Shown: positions 35,177 to 44,298 of the stretch, in pieces | How the letters are laid out: every line of letters begins with the position of its first letter | How positions within the stretch are numbered: position 1 is the stretch's first letter | Source of the DNA: CAIWHR01 sp963811685 | GTDB lineage: Bacteria; Pseudomonadota; Gammaproteobacteria; Burkholderiales; Casimicrobiaceae | Assembly: GCA_963811685.1 (NCBI GenBank) | Contig: CAWESK010000013.1 | Location: forward strand, 1-64,000 | Length of the DNA: 64,000 nucleotides | Direction: 5' to 3' | The notes under the pieces: generated by a model | Told to the model about the DNA's origin: nothing | The model's database searches: none | Seen by the model: the letters and a program-made list of their open reading frames with translations, nothing else | Position numbers and translations under genes: made by a program

Positions 35177-36662
35177 CTACCACCGGCAGCCCGTGTCGGT
35201 GATCGTATCCTTCAGCAGAAACGGGACCGCGAGCAGTCCCAACGCCGCATAGGCGTCGCGACAATCGGGCTGCGCTGCCTTCTGGATCGCCTTGCCGAGC
35301 TTCGACACCGGTTCCGGCGGCGGCGAATCGATGTTGAAGATCCCCTTGCGCCCATCCGAGCGCCCGATCTCGGCGCCTGATTTCTTCGCCGCCTCGAGGT
35401 TGAGGCGCGGTGCCTGCCCCGGAGGCGGCACGACGCCCGTTTGCGGAGTCGTCCGCGGCTTGAAGATGTCGTCGGGATCCTCGCCGAACTTGAGCTTTGG
35501 CAGTGGTTCGGCGGACGGGGCCGCGCGTTCCGGCGCAACCGCGGGTCGCGGCACCTCGAGATCGCGTGCGCGAGGGACGGGCTCCGCCGCGGGTTCCGGC
35601 GCCACTGCTCGCGGCCTCGGCGCAGGAGCGGGCGCAGGAGCGGGTGCCGGCGTCGGAGTCGCCGCGGGCGTAGGTGTCGTATCGAGCTGGCGCGGCGTTT
35701 CGATCCGCGGCGTGGGCGGCGGAACCCGCGGTGGAGCGACGACTTCCGGCGCAATGAAAGTCGGCGGCTCAGGTATCGGACGCGGAGCGGGTGCGGGCGC
35801 GGTCTGCTGCGGCGGCTCCGGTGCCGGACGCGGGAGCGGCGCCGGCTCGACGGGCCGGACCACCGCCGGAGGGACCTCGACCGGCGCCGGCGGCACGGGC
35901 GTCGGCTTCACTTCCGGCACGGGCGTCGGCGGCGTTTGGGGCGCGACGCGCGGCGGAATGACGACCGGCGTTTCGACCGGCGATGTCAACGGCACGGCGG
36001 GCGTTACCTCGGGCTCGGCGACCGGAGGCGAGACCGGCGTCGCGAGCGGGAGCACCGGCGCGGGCGCTTCGCGCGGCGACGCAGCGGGCGGAGCTGGCGC
36101 GGCGGCCGGCTCGACCGCGCGCGGGGTTTCGCGTGGCGGCTCCTGCGGTGCTTCGCGCGGTTCTTTCATCTCCACGCGCGGTATCGTTTCCGCGGGAGTT
36201 TCCGGCGCCACGGGTTCTGGCGTTGGCTCGATCGCCTTGTCGACGACCTCGGGCGCGCCGCGATCGAGACGCGGCAGCGAGTCGGCCGCGGGCACGGACT
36301 CCTGCAACGGCGAGGAATCGATCGACGGCGGCGTCGCGGGTCGAGTGGCGGCCGCTGGTGGAGGCGAAACGCGTTGCGAGCGCGTCACCGACGGAGGCGC
36401 CGTAGTGCGCGCCGGCGCCGAAACGCCGCCGGTCGCCTCTCCTCCGGGCAGCATGCGGATGCGATAGCCGGTGTCAGGCACAGACGGCGCCAGCATGACG
36501 TCGAGATCCGTCGTCCTCGCCGCCGCCGGCGCCGCGGTCCGCCGTGCCGATCATCACGACCAGCAGCATATGCAGCAGCAGCGACAGCAGCACGAACTGC
36601 GCGAGCGACGGCTCGCCGACCGCATCGCGGCGGCGATACCTGCGGACGACCGGTGTGCTCAT
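35177..36662 (-). pseudogene. Membrane-anchored proline-rich TonB-like protein, one frameshift
   Basis: From ATG 36662: STPVVRRYRRRDAVGEP, one membrane helix (LAQFVLLSLLLHMLLVVMIG), then a shift near 36520, and then about 430 residues in one frame. The middle is extremely rich in Pro, Ala, Val and Glu (as in PAPAPAPAPAPRPRAVAPEP). The C-terminus has a conserved-looking tail: KSGAEIGRSDGRKGIFNID and DCRDAYAALGLLAVPFLLKD then TITDTGCRW with two Cys. The layout (short cytoplasmic end, helix, Pro-rich periplasmic arm) is TonB-like, but the TonB C-terminal domain is absent. It probably spans the periplasm. ExbB and ExbD are not in the window. Confidence 0.65.
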
Positions 36663-36846
36663 CGATTCCAGGGGCCATGTTTCGCAACATCGCTGCGCCG
36701 CGCAGGCCGCGCGGCGCCTGTCGCGGTGAAAGGTAGGACATGCCACGCGCGCGAACGCAACCGCGCGAGCGATCACGGCGGGTTGCGGCGCGCGAAGAAG
36801 CGCGACGACGGCGATCGACGCCGCCGGTCGCGCCGGACGCATGGGT

Positions 36847-38220
36847 TTACTCCGCGTTGCGCGCCTTGCGCACGCCGACGACGAAATCGCGCGCGACGTC
36901 GCCAGGGTGCACGACGTAGAGCGGCCCCCACGACGGATTCGCATCGTGCATGACCTTGAGGAGCCCCAGCATGCGGTCGAAGATCACCGGGATCGCCTGC
37001 GGCGTCTTCAGCGCGGACATCACCGCCGCGGCGACGACGTGTGCTGCGTAGGTCCCGCCCGCGTAACGTGCCGGGAGGTCCACCGCCATCGTCAGCGGAT
37101 CGGTGAGCTTCGCCACCAGCGTCTCGTCGCTGTCGCGCCAGTTCTGGATTTCGTCGAAGCCGTGGCCGTCGAGCGTGTTGAGCTTGGCGGCGGCGATCGT
37201 CTGCGCGACGACGGCCGCCGACTTCTTCGCGATCGCCGTAGTGACATGCGTGCCGGCCAGCACGACCTTGGCGGCGTCCTTGTCCGTTTCGCTCACCAGC
37301 GCATCGGCCCATGCCCCGGCCTGCTTGAACTTGAGAAGCCGCACCACCTCTGCGCCGAGCCAGCCGCGCACGATGTCGGCGGGATGGACGTCGTCGGCAT
37401 CGCCCTCCGACGACAGCACGGGCCCCCAGCCCAGCGATGCGTTGATGCCGCGAAAATACGCGAGCACGCCTACGGCCGCAGCGGGACCCAGGTTGAGGAT
37501 GCCGAGCACGTCGGAGGCGGTTTCGTCGATGCGGTCCGCCCAATACTCGGCGAGCTTGTTGCCGAGCTTCGCGGCGGCGACCGCCGCGGCGACCTTGTCC
37601 GAGAGCTCGCGCAGCAATCCTTCGTCGGCGTGCAGGATGTCGTGGCCGCCGGTCTCGTGACCGAGCGCCGCCCAGGCGCAAATGCCGCGGCGCGCATTGG
37701 CCGGCGGCAAATTCACGACACCGACGTCCATGCCGAACGACGACGTCGCATCGACCGGCCACGTATACGGGCCCGATGTCGGATTGCCCCATTTCACGAG
37801 CGGAGGGATGGTCTCGTAGTCGGGCTCCTTCACGCCGCGCCGATCCTCGGCCGACAGAAAGCCGTCGTAGAGATCGCTGATGACTTCCTGGAAACCGTCG
37901 GTCGCGCGCGGCTCGTAGCCCTCGCCGTTCTGCAGGATCGACTGCGCGACGTCGATCAGGAGCCCCGCCTGGCCCTCGCGGTGCGGGTCCTTCTGCAGCA
38001 CGTGCGCAAAGCCGTCGGACCCGAGCTCCTTGATCGCCGCGATGAAGGGATCCGCGGCATTGACGCGATAGAGCGGAGGGAGCTTGGCGCGCGCCGCAAC
38101 GAGACGGCTCACGAGATCGGAATAGACGGTCGGCTCCTCGGGCCCGGTGTCCGAGTCGAGCCACGCGAGACGCGAATCCTCGACGCAGGCGGGAAGATTC
38201 GAGAGGTTGATCTTCGCCAT
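36847..38220 (-). CDS. Uncharacterised protein with HEXXGH motif (metallopeptidase-like)
   Basis: 457 residues, no signal peptide or membrane segment. A motif ICAWAALGHETGGHDILHAD places His188, Glu189 and His193 in the order H-E-x-x-G-H, which is the zinc site of dipeptidyl-peptidase III (M49); a second acidic patch EYWADRIDETASDVLGILNL G (about residues 225-245) could supply the third ligand. The rest does not look like DPP III to me. It may be a zinc peptidase of a separate group. It has no close operon partners: 185 bases separate it from the TonB-like gene and 318 from the ABC-2 exporter. GTG-rich frames nearby are shadows. Confidence 0.65.
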   Translation of the reverse strand: MAKINLSNLPACVEDSRLAWLDSDTGPEEPTVYSDLVSRLVAARAKLPPLYRVNAADPFIAAIKELGSDGFAHVLQKDPHREGQAGLLIDVAQSILQNGEGYEPRATDGFQEVISDLYDGFLSAEDRRGVKEPDYETIPPLVKWGNPTSGPYTWPVDATSSFGMDVGVVNLPPANARRGICAWAALGHETGGHDILHADEGLLRELSDKVAAAVAAAKLGNKLAEYWADRIDETASDVLGILNLGPAAAVGVLAYFRGINASLGWGPVLSSEGDADDVHPADIVRGWLGAEVVRLLKFKQAGAWADALVSETDKDAAKVVLAGTHVTTAIAKKSAAVVAQTIAAAKLNTLDGHGFDEIQNWRDSDETLVAKLTDPLTMAVDLPARYAGGTYAAHVVAAAVMSALKTPQAIPVIFDRMLGLLKVMHDANPSWGPLYVVHPGDVARDFVVGVRKARNAE

Positions 38221-38538
38221 TGCGCCCCCGATGTGTATGAGTTCAAGACGATGTACGCTACAGATTAGGCGCGCAACGACAGATTCGCAAGCGCCCCTGC
38301 GCGCGACGGCAGTCTTTGCTACCGGATCACGTCATCAGCGCGCTGCAGCAGCGACCGCGGAATCGTCAGGTCGAGCGCCCTCGGCGGTTTCAGATTGATG
38401 CACGAGCTCGAATTGAGCCGGCTACTCGACCGGCACTTCACCCGTTTTGCGGCTCTGAGGACGTGGTCGATGTAACGCGCGACGCGTCGACACGCCAGCA
38501 GCGCAGCGCCGTCACCTGCGCCGCGGCGGTAGGTTCGC
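38221..38538. other. Intergenic stretch, no feature found
   Basis: About 320 bases between the HEXXGH protein and the ABC-2 exporter. Open frames here are short and show no family; no terminator hairpin or promoter could be supported. Confidence 0.4.
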
Positions 38539-39375
38539 CTACTCGCCCATCTGCAGCAACGTGCCATGCTCGCGCGCGTAGTGCACGGACCACGCGAATA
38601 CCGCAGCACCAAGCGCGACGTAGACGACGTTCAGCGCCGCCGCCAGCCAGAACTCGCTCCAGAGGAACACGCCGTGCAGAAGCGCGCCGCGCATTCCTTC
38701 GAACACGTGTGCCGACGGCAATGCCCACGCGATCGCCTGCATCCACCCGGGCAGCACCGCGATCGGGTAATAGACGCCGGAAATGGGAGCGACGATGAAG
38801 ATCGCGGCCCACGCGAGCTCTTCGGCGCCCAGTCCCAGGCGCATGATCATGCCGGACATCGCAAGGCCGATCGCCCAGCCGAAGACCAGCAGGTTCGCGA
38901 AGAACGCGAGCAACGGGAAGCCGAGCGAAAAGATCGAATAGCGGAAGAGGATCCACGCGAAGATGCACGCGCCGCCGACGCCGATCAGCGCCCGCAGGAC
39001 GCTCATCGCGATCTGGCCGACGATGTATTCGGGCAGCGTCAGCGGCGAGACGAACAGGTTGCCGAGGTTGCGCGCATAGAGCTCCTCGATGAACGTCAAC
39101 GAGACGCCGAGCTGGCCGCGGAAGAGCACGTCCCACAAGAGCACCGCGCCGATGAAGAATCCGGGCGCATCCTTCAGAAAATTGTTGGTCGGCGCGAGGT
39201 AGAGCGTGACGAACGCCCACACGACCATCGTCACGGTCGGGTAGTACATCATCGACACGATCCGCGTCCACGACTTCAGGATCAGGTACGCATGCCGCCG
39301 CAGCACCGCGCGGATGCGGCGCAGCGACGCGACGGCGCCGGTGTCGAGGACGATCGCCGGCGCTCCGTTCGTCAC
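38539..39375 (-). CDS. ABC-2 type exporter permease
   Basis: 278 residues with six membrane helices (YYPTVTMVVWAFVTLYLAP, FIGAVLLWDVLFRGQLGVSL, LIGVGGACIFAWILFRYSIF and others) and the ABC-2 signature region GVYYPIAVLPGWMQAIAWAL PSAHVFEGMRG. GTG 39375 overlaps the TGA of the ATPase gene by four bases, so the two subunits are translated together. ABC-2 systems export polysaccharides, lipids, drugs or peptides; no neighbour points to a substrate. Confidence 0.9.
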   Translation of the reverse strand: MTNGAPAIVLDTGAVASLRRIRAVLRRHAYLILKSWTRIVSMMYYPTVTMVVWAFVTLYLAPTNNFLKDAPGFFIGAVLLWDVLFRGQLGVSLTFIEELYARNLGNLFVSPLTLPEYIVGQIAMSVLRALIGVGGACIFAWILFRYSIFSLGFPLLAFFANLLVFGWAIGLAMSGMIMRLGLGAEELAWAAIFIVAPISGVYYPIAVLPGWMQAIAWALPSAHVFEGMRGALLHGVFLWSEFWLAAALNVVYVALGAAVFAWSVHYAREHGTLLQMGE

Positions 39376-40160
39376 AGCGATGCGATCTCTTCGGCGGCGC
39401 TGCCGGGAACCGGCTCTCCCGTGCGGCCGCGCGCGATGTCGAGAAACACTTCCTCGAGGTTGGCGCGGCCGTAGCGCGCGATCAACGCCTGCGGCGAGCC
39501 CTGGTCGACGACGCGCCCGGCGCGCAGCATGATGACGTCGTCGCACATCCGCTCGACCTCGCCCATGTGGTGCGAGGCGAGCAGCATCGTGCAGCCGGTG
39601 CGGCGCTGGTAATCTTCGAGGTACGTGCGCATCCGGTCGCCGATGTCCGGGTCGAGCGAGGCGGTCGGCTCGTCCAGCAGCAGCACCTCGGGCTCGTTGA
39701 TGACGGCCTTCGCAAGCGACACGCGTGTTCGCTGCCCGGCCGAGAGGCTGCCGTACGGGCGTTTCAGCAACGCGCCGAGATCGCAGTCGGCGGCCACCGC
39801 ATCGATACGCGCGGCCACGTTGCGCACGCCGTAGAGATCGGCGAACACCGCGAGATTCTCGCGCACGGTGAGCCGTTTCGGCAGGTCGACGTACGGCGAG
39901 GTGAAGTTGAGCCGCGGCAGCACGCGGTGGCGCTCCGCCGGCATCGCGGCCCCCAGCACCGTGACGCGCCCGGCGCTCGGCGTCAGCACGCCGAGCAGCA
40001 TCGACAGCGTCGTCGTCTTGCCGGCGCCGTTGCCGCCGAGGAGCGCCGTCGTCGTGCCGCGGCGCACCGAAAACGAGATGCCCTTCACGGCCTCGACGTC
40101 GCCGTAGGACTTCTTCAGGTCGGCGACAGCAATGGCGATGGCGGCGTCGGCGGGATCCAT
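39372..40160 (-). CDS. ABC-2 type exporter ATPase
   Basis: VADLKKSYGDVEAVKGISFS VRRG, LLGGNGAGKTTTLSMLLGV (Walker A), YGSLSAGQRTRVSLAKAVI (signature), PEVLLLDEPTASLD (Walker B) and LLASHHMGEVERMCDDVIML (H-loop) are complete, followed by the tail region that contacts the permease (ANLEEVFLDIARGR). From ATG 40160 it is 262 residues; an upstream ATG at 40244 would add 28 residues unlike the family. Paired with the permease downstream. Confidence 0.9.
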   Translation of the reverse strand: MDPADAAIAIAVADLKKSYGDVEAVKGISFSVRRGTTTALLGGNGAGKTTTLSMLLGVLTPSAGRVTVLGAAMPAERHRVLPRLNFTSPYVDLPKRLTVRENLAVFADLYGVRNVAARIDAVAADCDLGALLKRPYGSLSAGQRTRVSLAKAVINEPEVLLLDEPTASLDPDIGDRMRTYLEDYQRRTGCTMLLASHHMGEVERMCDDVIMLRAGRVVDQGSPQALIARYGRANLEEVFLDIARGRTGEPVPGSAAEEIASL

Positions 40161-40294
40161 GTGCGGCGGGCAATACAGCGCCGCTCCGTCGCGGCGCGCT
40201 TCGGTGCGATTGTAGCGGACACGCGTCGCAACGCGCGCTGACACGCCACGCGAGCCTCGCGTAACATGGCAGCTCCGGATTCGGAGCGACCGCG

Positions 40295-41902
40295 ATGACT
40301 ACGCCCGCCGATTCGTCACTCGTCCGCCGGTTCGAGGATCTCATCGAGGTCGGCCGTGCGCTCGCGCGCGAGCGCGATGCCGCGCGCCTCCTCGACATCA
40401 TCGTCGCCGCGGCCACCCGGCTGTGCAACGCCGACGGCGGCGCGCTCTATCGCGTCAACGACGCGGGCGACGCGCTGGATTTCGCGATCGTCCACAACCG
40501 GACGCTGCGCTGGGGCGAAGCCGCGGCTGGCGATCTCGCGCTGGCGGCCGTGCCGCTCGCCGATCCCGACGGCAATCCGAATCACCACGCGGTCGTCGCC
40601 CACGCAGCGCTGACGCGCACGAGCGTGCGCATCGGCGATGTCTACGCCGTCGCCGGCTACGATTTCGCCGCCGCCAGGCATTTCGACGCGCAGCACGGGT
40701 ATCGGACGCGCTCGCTCCTCGCCGTGCCGATGCACGACCATCGCGACGAGCTGATCGGCGTGCTGCAGCTCGTCAACGCGCTCGACGCCGACGGCGGCGT
40801 CGTCGAATTCAGCGAAGACGATCAGCGGCTGACAGAGGCGCTGACCGGCCTCGCCGGCGTCGTGCTGTCGAACCAGCTCCTGATCGGCCAGCTGGAAGCG
40901 CTGTTCAGCGGTCTCGTGGCGCTCATCAACACGGCAATCGACGAAAAATCGGCCTATACCGGCGGCCACTGCCAGCGCGTCCCGGAGCTCACGATGATGC
41001 TGGCCGAGGCCGCGCACGACACCGCGGAGGGCCCGCTCGAATCGTTCCGGATGACGGCGCGCGACCGCGACGAGCTGCGCCTCGCCGGGATGCTGCACGA
41101 CTGCGGCAAGATAACGACGCCGGTGCACATCGTCGACAAGGCGACCAAGCTGCAGACGATCAGCGACCGCATCGACCTCGTCGCCGCCCGCTTCGATGCG
41201 CTCGCCGCCGACACGCGCCTCCGCGCGCGGGAGCGGCAGGCAGGCGGCGCGGACGCCGCCGCGGTCGACAGCGATCTGGCCGCCGAGCGAGCGGCGCAGG
41301 AAGCCGACCTCGCCTTCCTGCGGCGTGTCAACGTGGGCCAGGAGAAGATGGCGGCAGCGGACAGCGCGCGCGTGCGCGCCATTGCCGAGCGGCGCTATCG
41401 CGGCGCCGACGGCGCCCTGCATCCGGTATTGACGCCGGATGAAGTCGACAACCTGACGATTCGCTCGGGGACGCTGACGCCCGCCGAACGCGCCATCATC
41501 AATCGCCACGTGGAATCGACGATCTCGATGCTGAGCGCGCTGCCGTGGCCGCGCCACCTCGCCCGCGTTCCGGAATACGCGGGCGGCCACCATGAGCGCA
41601 TGGATGGACGCGGCTATCCGCGCGGGCTCACGCGGGCGCAGATGTCATGGCAGGCGCGGATCGTGTGCATCGCCGACATCTTCGAGGCGCTGACCGCGCC
41701 GGACCGGCCCTACAAGGGCGCGAAGACACTGTCGGAATCGGTGGCGATCCTCGGGCGCATGCGCGAAGGCGGTCACATCGACCCCGACCTCTTCGACGTG
41801 TTCGTCCGCCGCAAGCTCTATCTCGATTACGCCGCGAAGTACATGGATCCGGCGCAGATCGACGCGGTCGACGAGAACGCGATTCCCGGCTACACGCCGT
41901 AA
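40295..41902 (+). CDS. GAF-HD-GYP phosphodiesterase
   Basis: 535 residues. The GAF domain (about 15-200: ATRLCNADGGALYRVNDAGD ALDF, FRTRSLLAVPM-like core) senses a small molecule or redox state. The HD-GYP domain has IDEKSAYTGGHCQRVPELTM, AGMLHDCGKITTPVHIVDKA (HD pair and GKI) and YAGGHHERMDGRGYPRGLTR (HHExxDGxGYP), all needed for c-di-GMP hydrolysis, and ADIFEALTAPDRPYKGAKT. Between the HD pair and the GYP motif there is an insertion of about 100 residues, rich in Ala, Arg and Glu. It is divergent from the ABC-2 exporter genes. Confidence 0.9.
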   Translation: MTTPADSSLVRRFEDLIEVGRALARERDAARLLDIIVAAATRLCNADGGALYRVNDAGDALDFAIVHNRTLRWGEAAAGDLALAAVPLADPDGNPNHHAVVAHAALTRTSVRIGDVYAVAGYDFAAARHFDAQHGYRTRSLLAVPMHDHRDELIGVLQLVNALDADGGVVEFSEDDQRLTEALTGLAGVVLSNQLLIGQLEALFSGLVALINTAIDEKSAYTGGHCQRVPELTMMLAEAAHDTAEGPLESFRMTARDRDELRLAGMLHDCGKITTPVHIVDKATKLQTISDRIDLVAARFDALAADTRLRARERQAGGADAAAVDSDLAAERAAQEADLAFLRRVNVGQEKMAAADSARVRAIAERRYRGADGALHPVLTPDEVDNLTIRSGTLTPAERAIINRHVESTISMLSALPWPRHLARVPEYAGGHHERMDGRGYPRGLTRAQMSWQARIVCIADIFEALTAPDRPYKGAKTLSESVAILGRMREGGHIDPDLFDVFVRRKLYLDYAAKYMDPAQIDAVDENAIPGYTP

Positions 41903-41906
41903 CCGC

Positions 41907-42611
41907 TCAGCATTGGACGGTCTGCCGGCAAAACTGCGCGAGCTCGCGCACGACGGTCGAGGTTCCCACCAGCGCCTTCGCCTTGCCCTGCCCGTATTCC
42001 ATTCCCAGCTTGAAATCGTACTTGTCGAAGAAGCGGTCGAATTGCTCGGCACCGACGGTGCCCAGTGCCCACAGCCCGTCCGACGCGGGATCGTAATCGA
42101 GCAGGATGGCGGCAAGCGGCTGCGGCGCCGGCCCCGCAAGCACGCGCGCGCCGTTCGCCGGGTCATAGACGCTGTGGTCGGCGCAGCAATGGATGACGTG
42201 CGCGTCGGACGTCGCCGATTTCTGCGGCTGGTAACGGATGAACGAGATGTCGCGCGTCGGATAGGCGAGCTTGTGCGCGCAGATCGCCGAGAAGGCAACG
42301 ACGGTCCGTCCGGGCCCCACGCCGCCCTCCCACGCGTAAGTCGCGCCGTCCTCACGGCGCATCGTCGCGGCGAGCGTCACCGGGCGCGCAAGCTTGAGCA
42401 GGAAGCACGGCGTCCCCGCATACGGATAGTGGAACACGTAGTTGGTCTCGGCTTCGAGCGCTCCCGCCCGCAGCGAGTCGCCATGGCGATCGACGAGGCG
42501 CGTGCGCTCGTACAAACGCGGCGGCGTGCTCGCCCAGGCGCCCGGTAGCGCGCCGATGCCCGCGGCGCCGGAGAGCGCTGCGCAGGATTCCAGGAATTTC
42601 CGCCGTTCCAT
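41907..42611 (-). CDS. Tat-exported Rieske-type [2Fe-2S] protein
   Basis: The N-terminus ERRKFLESCAALSGAAGIGA is a twin-arginine signal. The mature part has the Rieske ligand pairs C-x-H (SAICAHKLAYPTRD) and C-x2-H (VIHCCADHSVYDPANGARVL) with the usual AGPAPQPL loop after them, so a [2Fe-2S] cluster bound by two Cys and two His is expected. 234 residues. Related to cytochrome bc1 Rieske subunits, but it stands without cytochrome b or c1 genes, so it is a soluble or peripheral periplasmic electron carrier of unknown partner. It converges with the HD-GYP gene. Confidence 0.85.
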   Translation of the reverse strand: MERRKFLESCAALSGAAGIGALPGAWASTPPRLYERTRLVDRHGDSLRAGALEAETNYVFHYPYAGTPCFLLKLARPVTLAATMRREDGATYAWEGGVGPGRTVVAFSAICAHKLAYPTRDISFIRYQPQKSATSDAHVIHCCADHSVYDPANGARVLAGPAPQPLAAILLDYDPASDGLWALGTVGAEQFDRFFDKYDFKLGMEYGQGKAKALVGTSTVVRELAQFCRQTVQC

Positions 42612-42693
42612 TGCGCCTCCGTGCGATCTCGGATACGCCGGCAACGATGCGCGGGACCGCGCGGCGCTCCGGCATTCTACCGACAACGCCGGT

Positions 42694-43194
42694 TCAGGGC
42701 GCTGACCCGAACAGCCAGAGTTCCTCGGCATCTTCCGCCAGGCGGATAGATCGCTCGTAGGCGAAACCGAGCCTGCCGAGCAGCTTGATCGAATCCGCAT
42801 TGTGCGGCGCGACGATCGCGACCACGCGCGCGAGTCCCAGCGTACGCGCAAAGGCCATCGTCGCCCTCGCCGCCTCGAGCGCGAAGCCCTGCTGCCGGTA
42901 CGGCGCCAGGAACGCGAAGCCGATATCGATGTCGTCGAGCACGTCACGCTTGATGAGACCGCAGATGCCGATCGGCGTCCGCGTTGTCTTCAGTTCGACG
43001 AGATGGAGCCCGAAGCCGTGGCGGCGATAGCTCGCGACCGGCCCATCCAGAAGGTAGCTCCGGGCCGCCGCCGCCGTGCGCACGCCGCGATCCGCGACAT
43101 TGCGAATGAAATCGGGATCGTTCAGCTGCGCGACGATGAAGCCGGCGTCGTCGACCGTGAGCTCGCGCAGCCGGAGCCGTTGCGTCTCGAGCAC
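42694..43194 (-). CDS. GNAT acetyltransferase (RimJ-like)
   Basis: 166 residues: LETQRLRLRELTVDDAGFIV AQLNDPDF at the start and LAPYRQQGFALEAARATMAF ARTLGLARVVAIVAPHNADS IKLLGRLGFAYERSIRL, the acetyl-CoA site and the N-x-x-S-x-x-L-x-x-x-G-F motif of the ribosomal N-acetyltransferase type. Acts in the cytoplasm on an amino group; substrate unknown. It begins seven bases after the stop of the deacetylase-like gene and is probably co-transcribed with it. An acetyltransferase and a deacetylase side by side is suggestive but common enough to be chance. Confidence 0.85.
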   Translation of the reverse strand: MLETQRLRLRELTVDDAGFIVAQLNDPDFIRNVADRGVRTAAAARSYLLDGPVASYRRHGFGLHLVELKTTRTPIGICGLIKRDVLDDIDIGFAFLAPYRQQGFALEAARATMAFARTLGLARVVAIVAPHNADSIKLLGRLGFAYERSIRLAEDAEELWLFGSAP

Positions 43195-43201
43195 GTCGAC
43201 G

Positions 43202-44128
43202 TCAGTCGGCGACGAGAAGCTCGCGGATGTGCTCGGCGGCGCTGCGCCCGAGCGCGCTCAGGGCGTAGCCGCCTTCCAGCGCCGAGACGATGCGCCCGTT
43301 CGCATGCGCACGCGCCACCGCAAGGAGCTCGCGCGTGACCCACGCGTAATCGGCCTCGACGAGCTTCAGCCCGGCGAGCGGATCGTCGCGATGCGCGTCG
43401 AAGCCGGCCGACACGAACAGCAGCTGCGGCCGATGGGCCTCGAGCGCGGGCAGCCAGTGCTCGCGGACGGCCGCCCGAAACTCATCGCCGCCGCTGCCGG
43501 CGGCGAGCGGGATGTTGACCATGTTCGGACCGAGCTCTTCCACGCCCGAATACGGATACAGCGGATGCTGGAACGTCGAGACCATCAGCACGCGCGGATC
43601 GCCGGCGAAGATCTCCTCGGTGCCGTTGCCGTGGTGGACGTCGAAGTCGATCACCGCCACGCGCTCGAGGCCGTGCGCGGCGAGCGCGTGCGCCACGCCG
43701 ACGGCGACGTTGTTGAAGAGACAGAAGCCCATCGCGCGATTGCGCTCGGCATGGTGTCCGGGTGGCCGCACGGCGCAGAACGCCGTCGTGCACTTTCCCC
43801 CCATGACCAGGTCCGTCGCGAACACGACGGCTCCCGCGGCATGGAGCGCAGCCGTCAACGAATCGGGGCACATCGCGGTGTCGGGATCGATGTAGTGCAG
43901 GCCCGAGGCCGGGCTTTCCTCTTCGATCGTCGCGAGGTACCCCTCTCCATGGACCCGCGCAAGCTGCTCATGCGTCGCCGCCGGGGCGTCGTGGTGCTGG
44001 AGGTAGGCATCGAGCCCCGCGCTGATGAGGCGGTCGCCGATGGCCAGCAGCCGGTCGGGGCATTCGGGGTGATACGGTCCCATGTCGTGCAACAGGGACG
44101 AAGGGTGGCTGATGAACGCAGTCGGCAC
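43202..44128 (-). CDS. Histone-deacetylase-like amidohydrolase
   Basis: From GTG 44128 (PTAFISHPSSLLHDMGPYHP ECPDR), 308 residues, the usual length. RPPGHHAERNRAMGFCLFNN VAV carries the charge-relay His pair; VIDFDVHHGNGTEEIF the zinc-binding Asp and His; FVSAGFDAHRDDPLAG the last zinc-binding Asp; and LEGGYAL the transition-state loop. Bacterial members deacetylate acetylpolyamines or small amides. An ATG farther up at 44278 would add 50 residues unlike the family, so GTG is preferred. Divergent from the MoxR operon. Confidence 0.9.
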   Translation of the reverse strand: MPTAFISHPSSLLHDMGPYHPECPDRLLAIGDRLISAGLDAYLQHHDAPAATHEQLARVHGEGYLATIEEESPASGLHYIDPDTAMCPDSLTAALHAAGAVVFATDLVMGGKCTTAFCAVRPPGHHAERNRAMGFCLFNNVAVGVAHALAAHGLERVAVIDFDVHHGNGTEEIFAGDPRVLMVSTFQHPLYPYSGVEELGPNMVNIPLAAGSGGDEFRAAVREHWLPALEAHRPQLLFVSAGFDAHRDDPLAGLKLVEADYAWVTRELLAVARAHANGRIVSALEGGYALSALGRSAAEHIRELLVAD

Positions 44129-44298
44129 GGGGCTTGCTTCGAACTTAAGGGCAGTCGCGGGGACCAACGACACGGACTCGGCAAAAAGTCCGCAGAGGGC
44201 CGCCGAATGGAGTGTAGCCGGTGCCCGTCGGTCGTGACTAGACTCTTCCTCCCCAGTACGATGGCCGTCGCTCCCCACCCACCCGGAACCCTCCCCTC

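Noticed and set aside
35292..36467. Gly/Thr-rich plus-strand frame that resembles a PE-PGRS-like protein
   Set aside because: It is the reverse complement of the proline-rich gene; Gly and Thr runs arise from antisense Pro and Gly codons.
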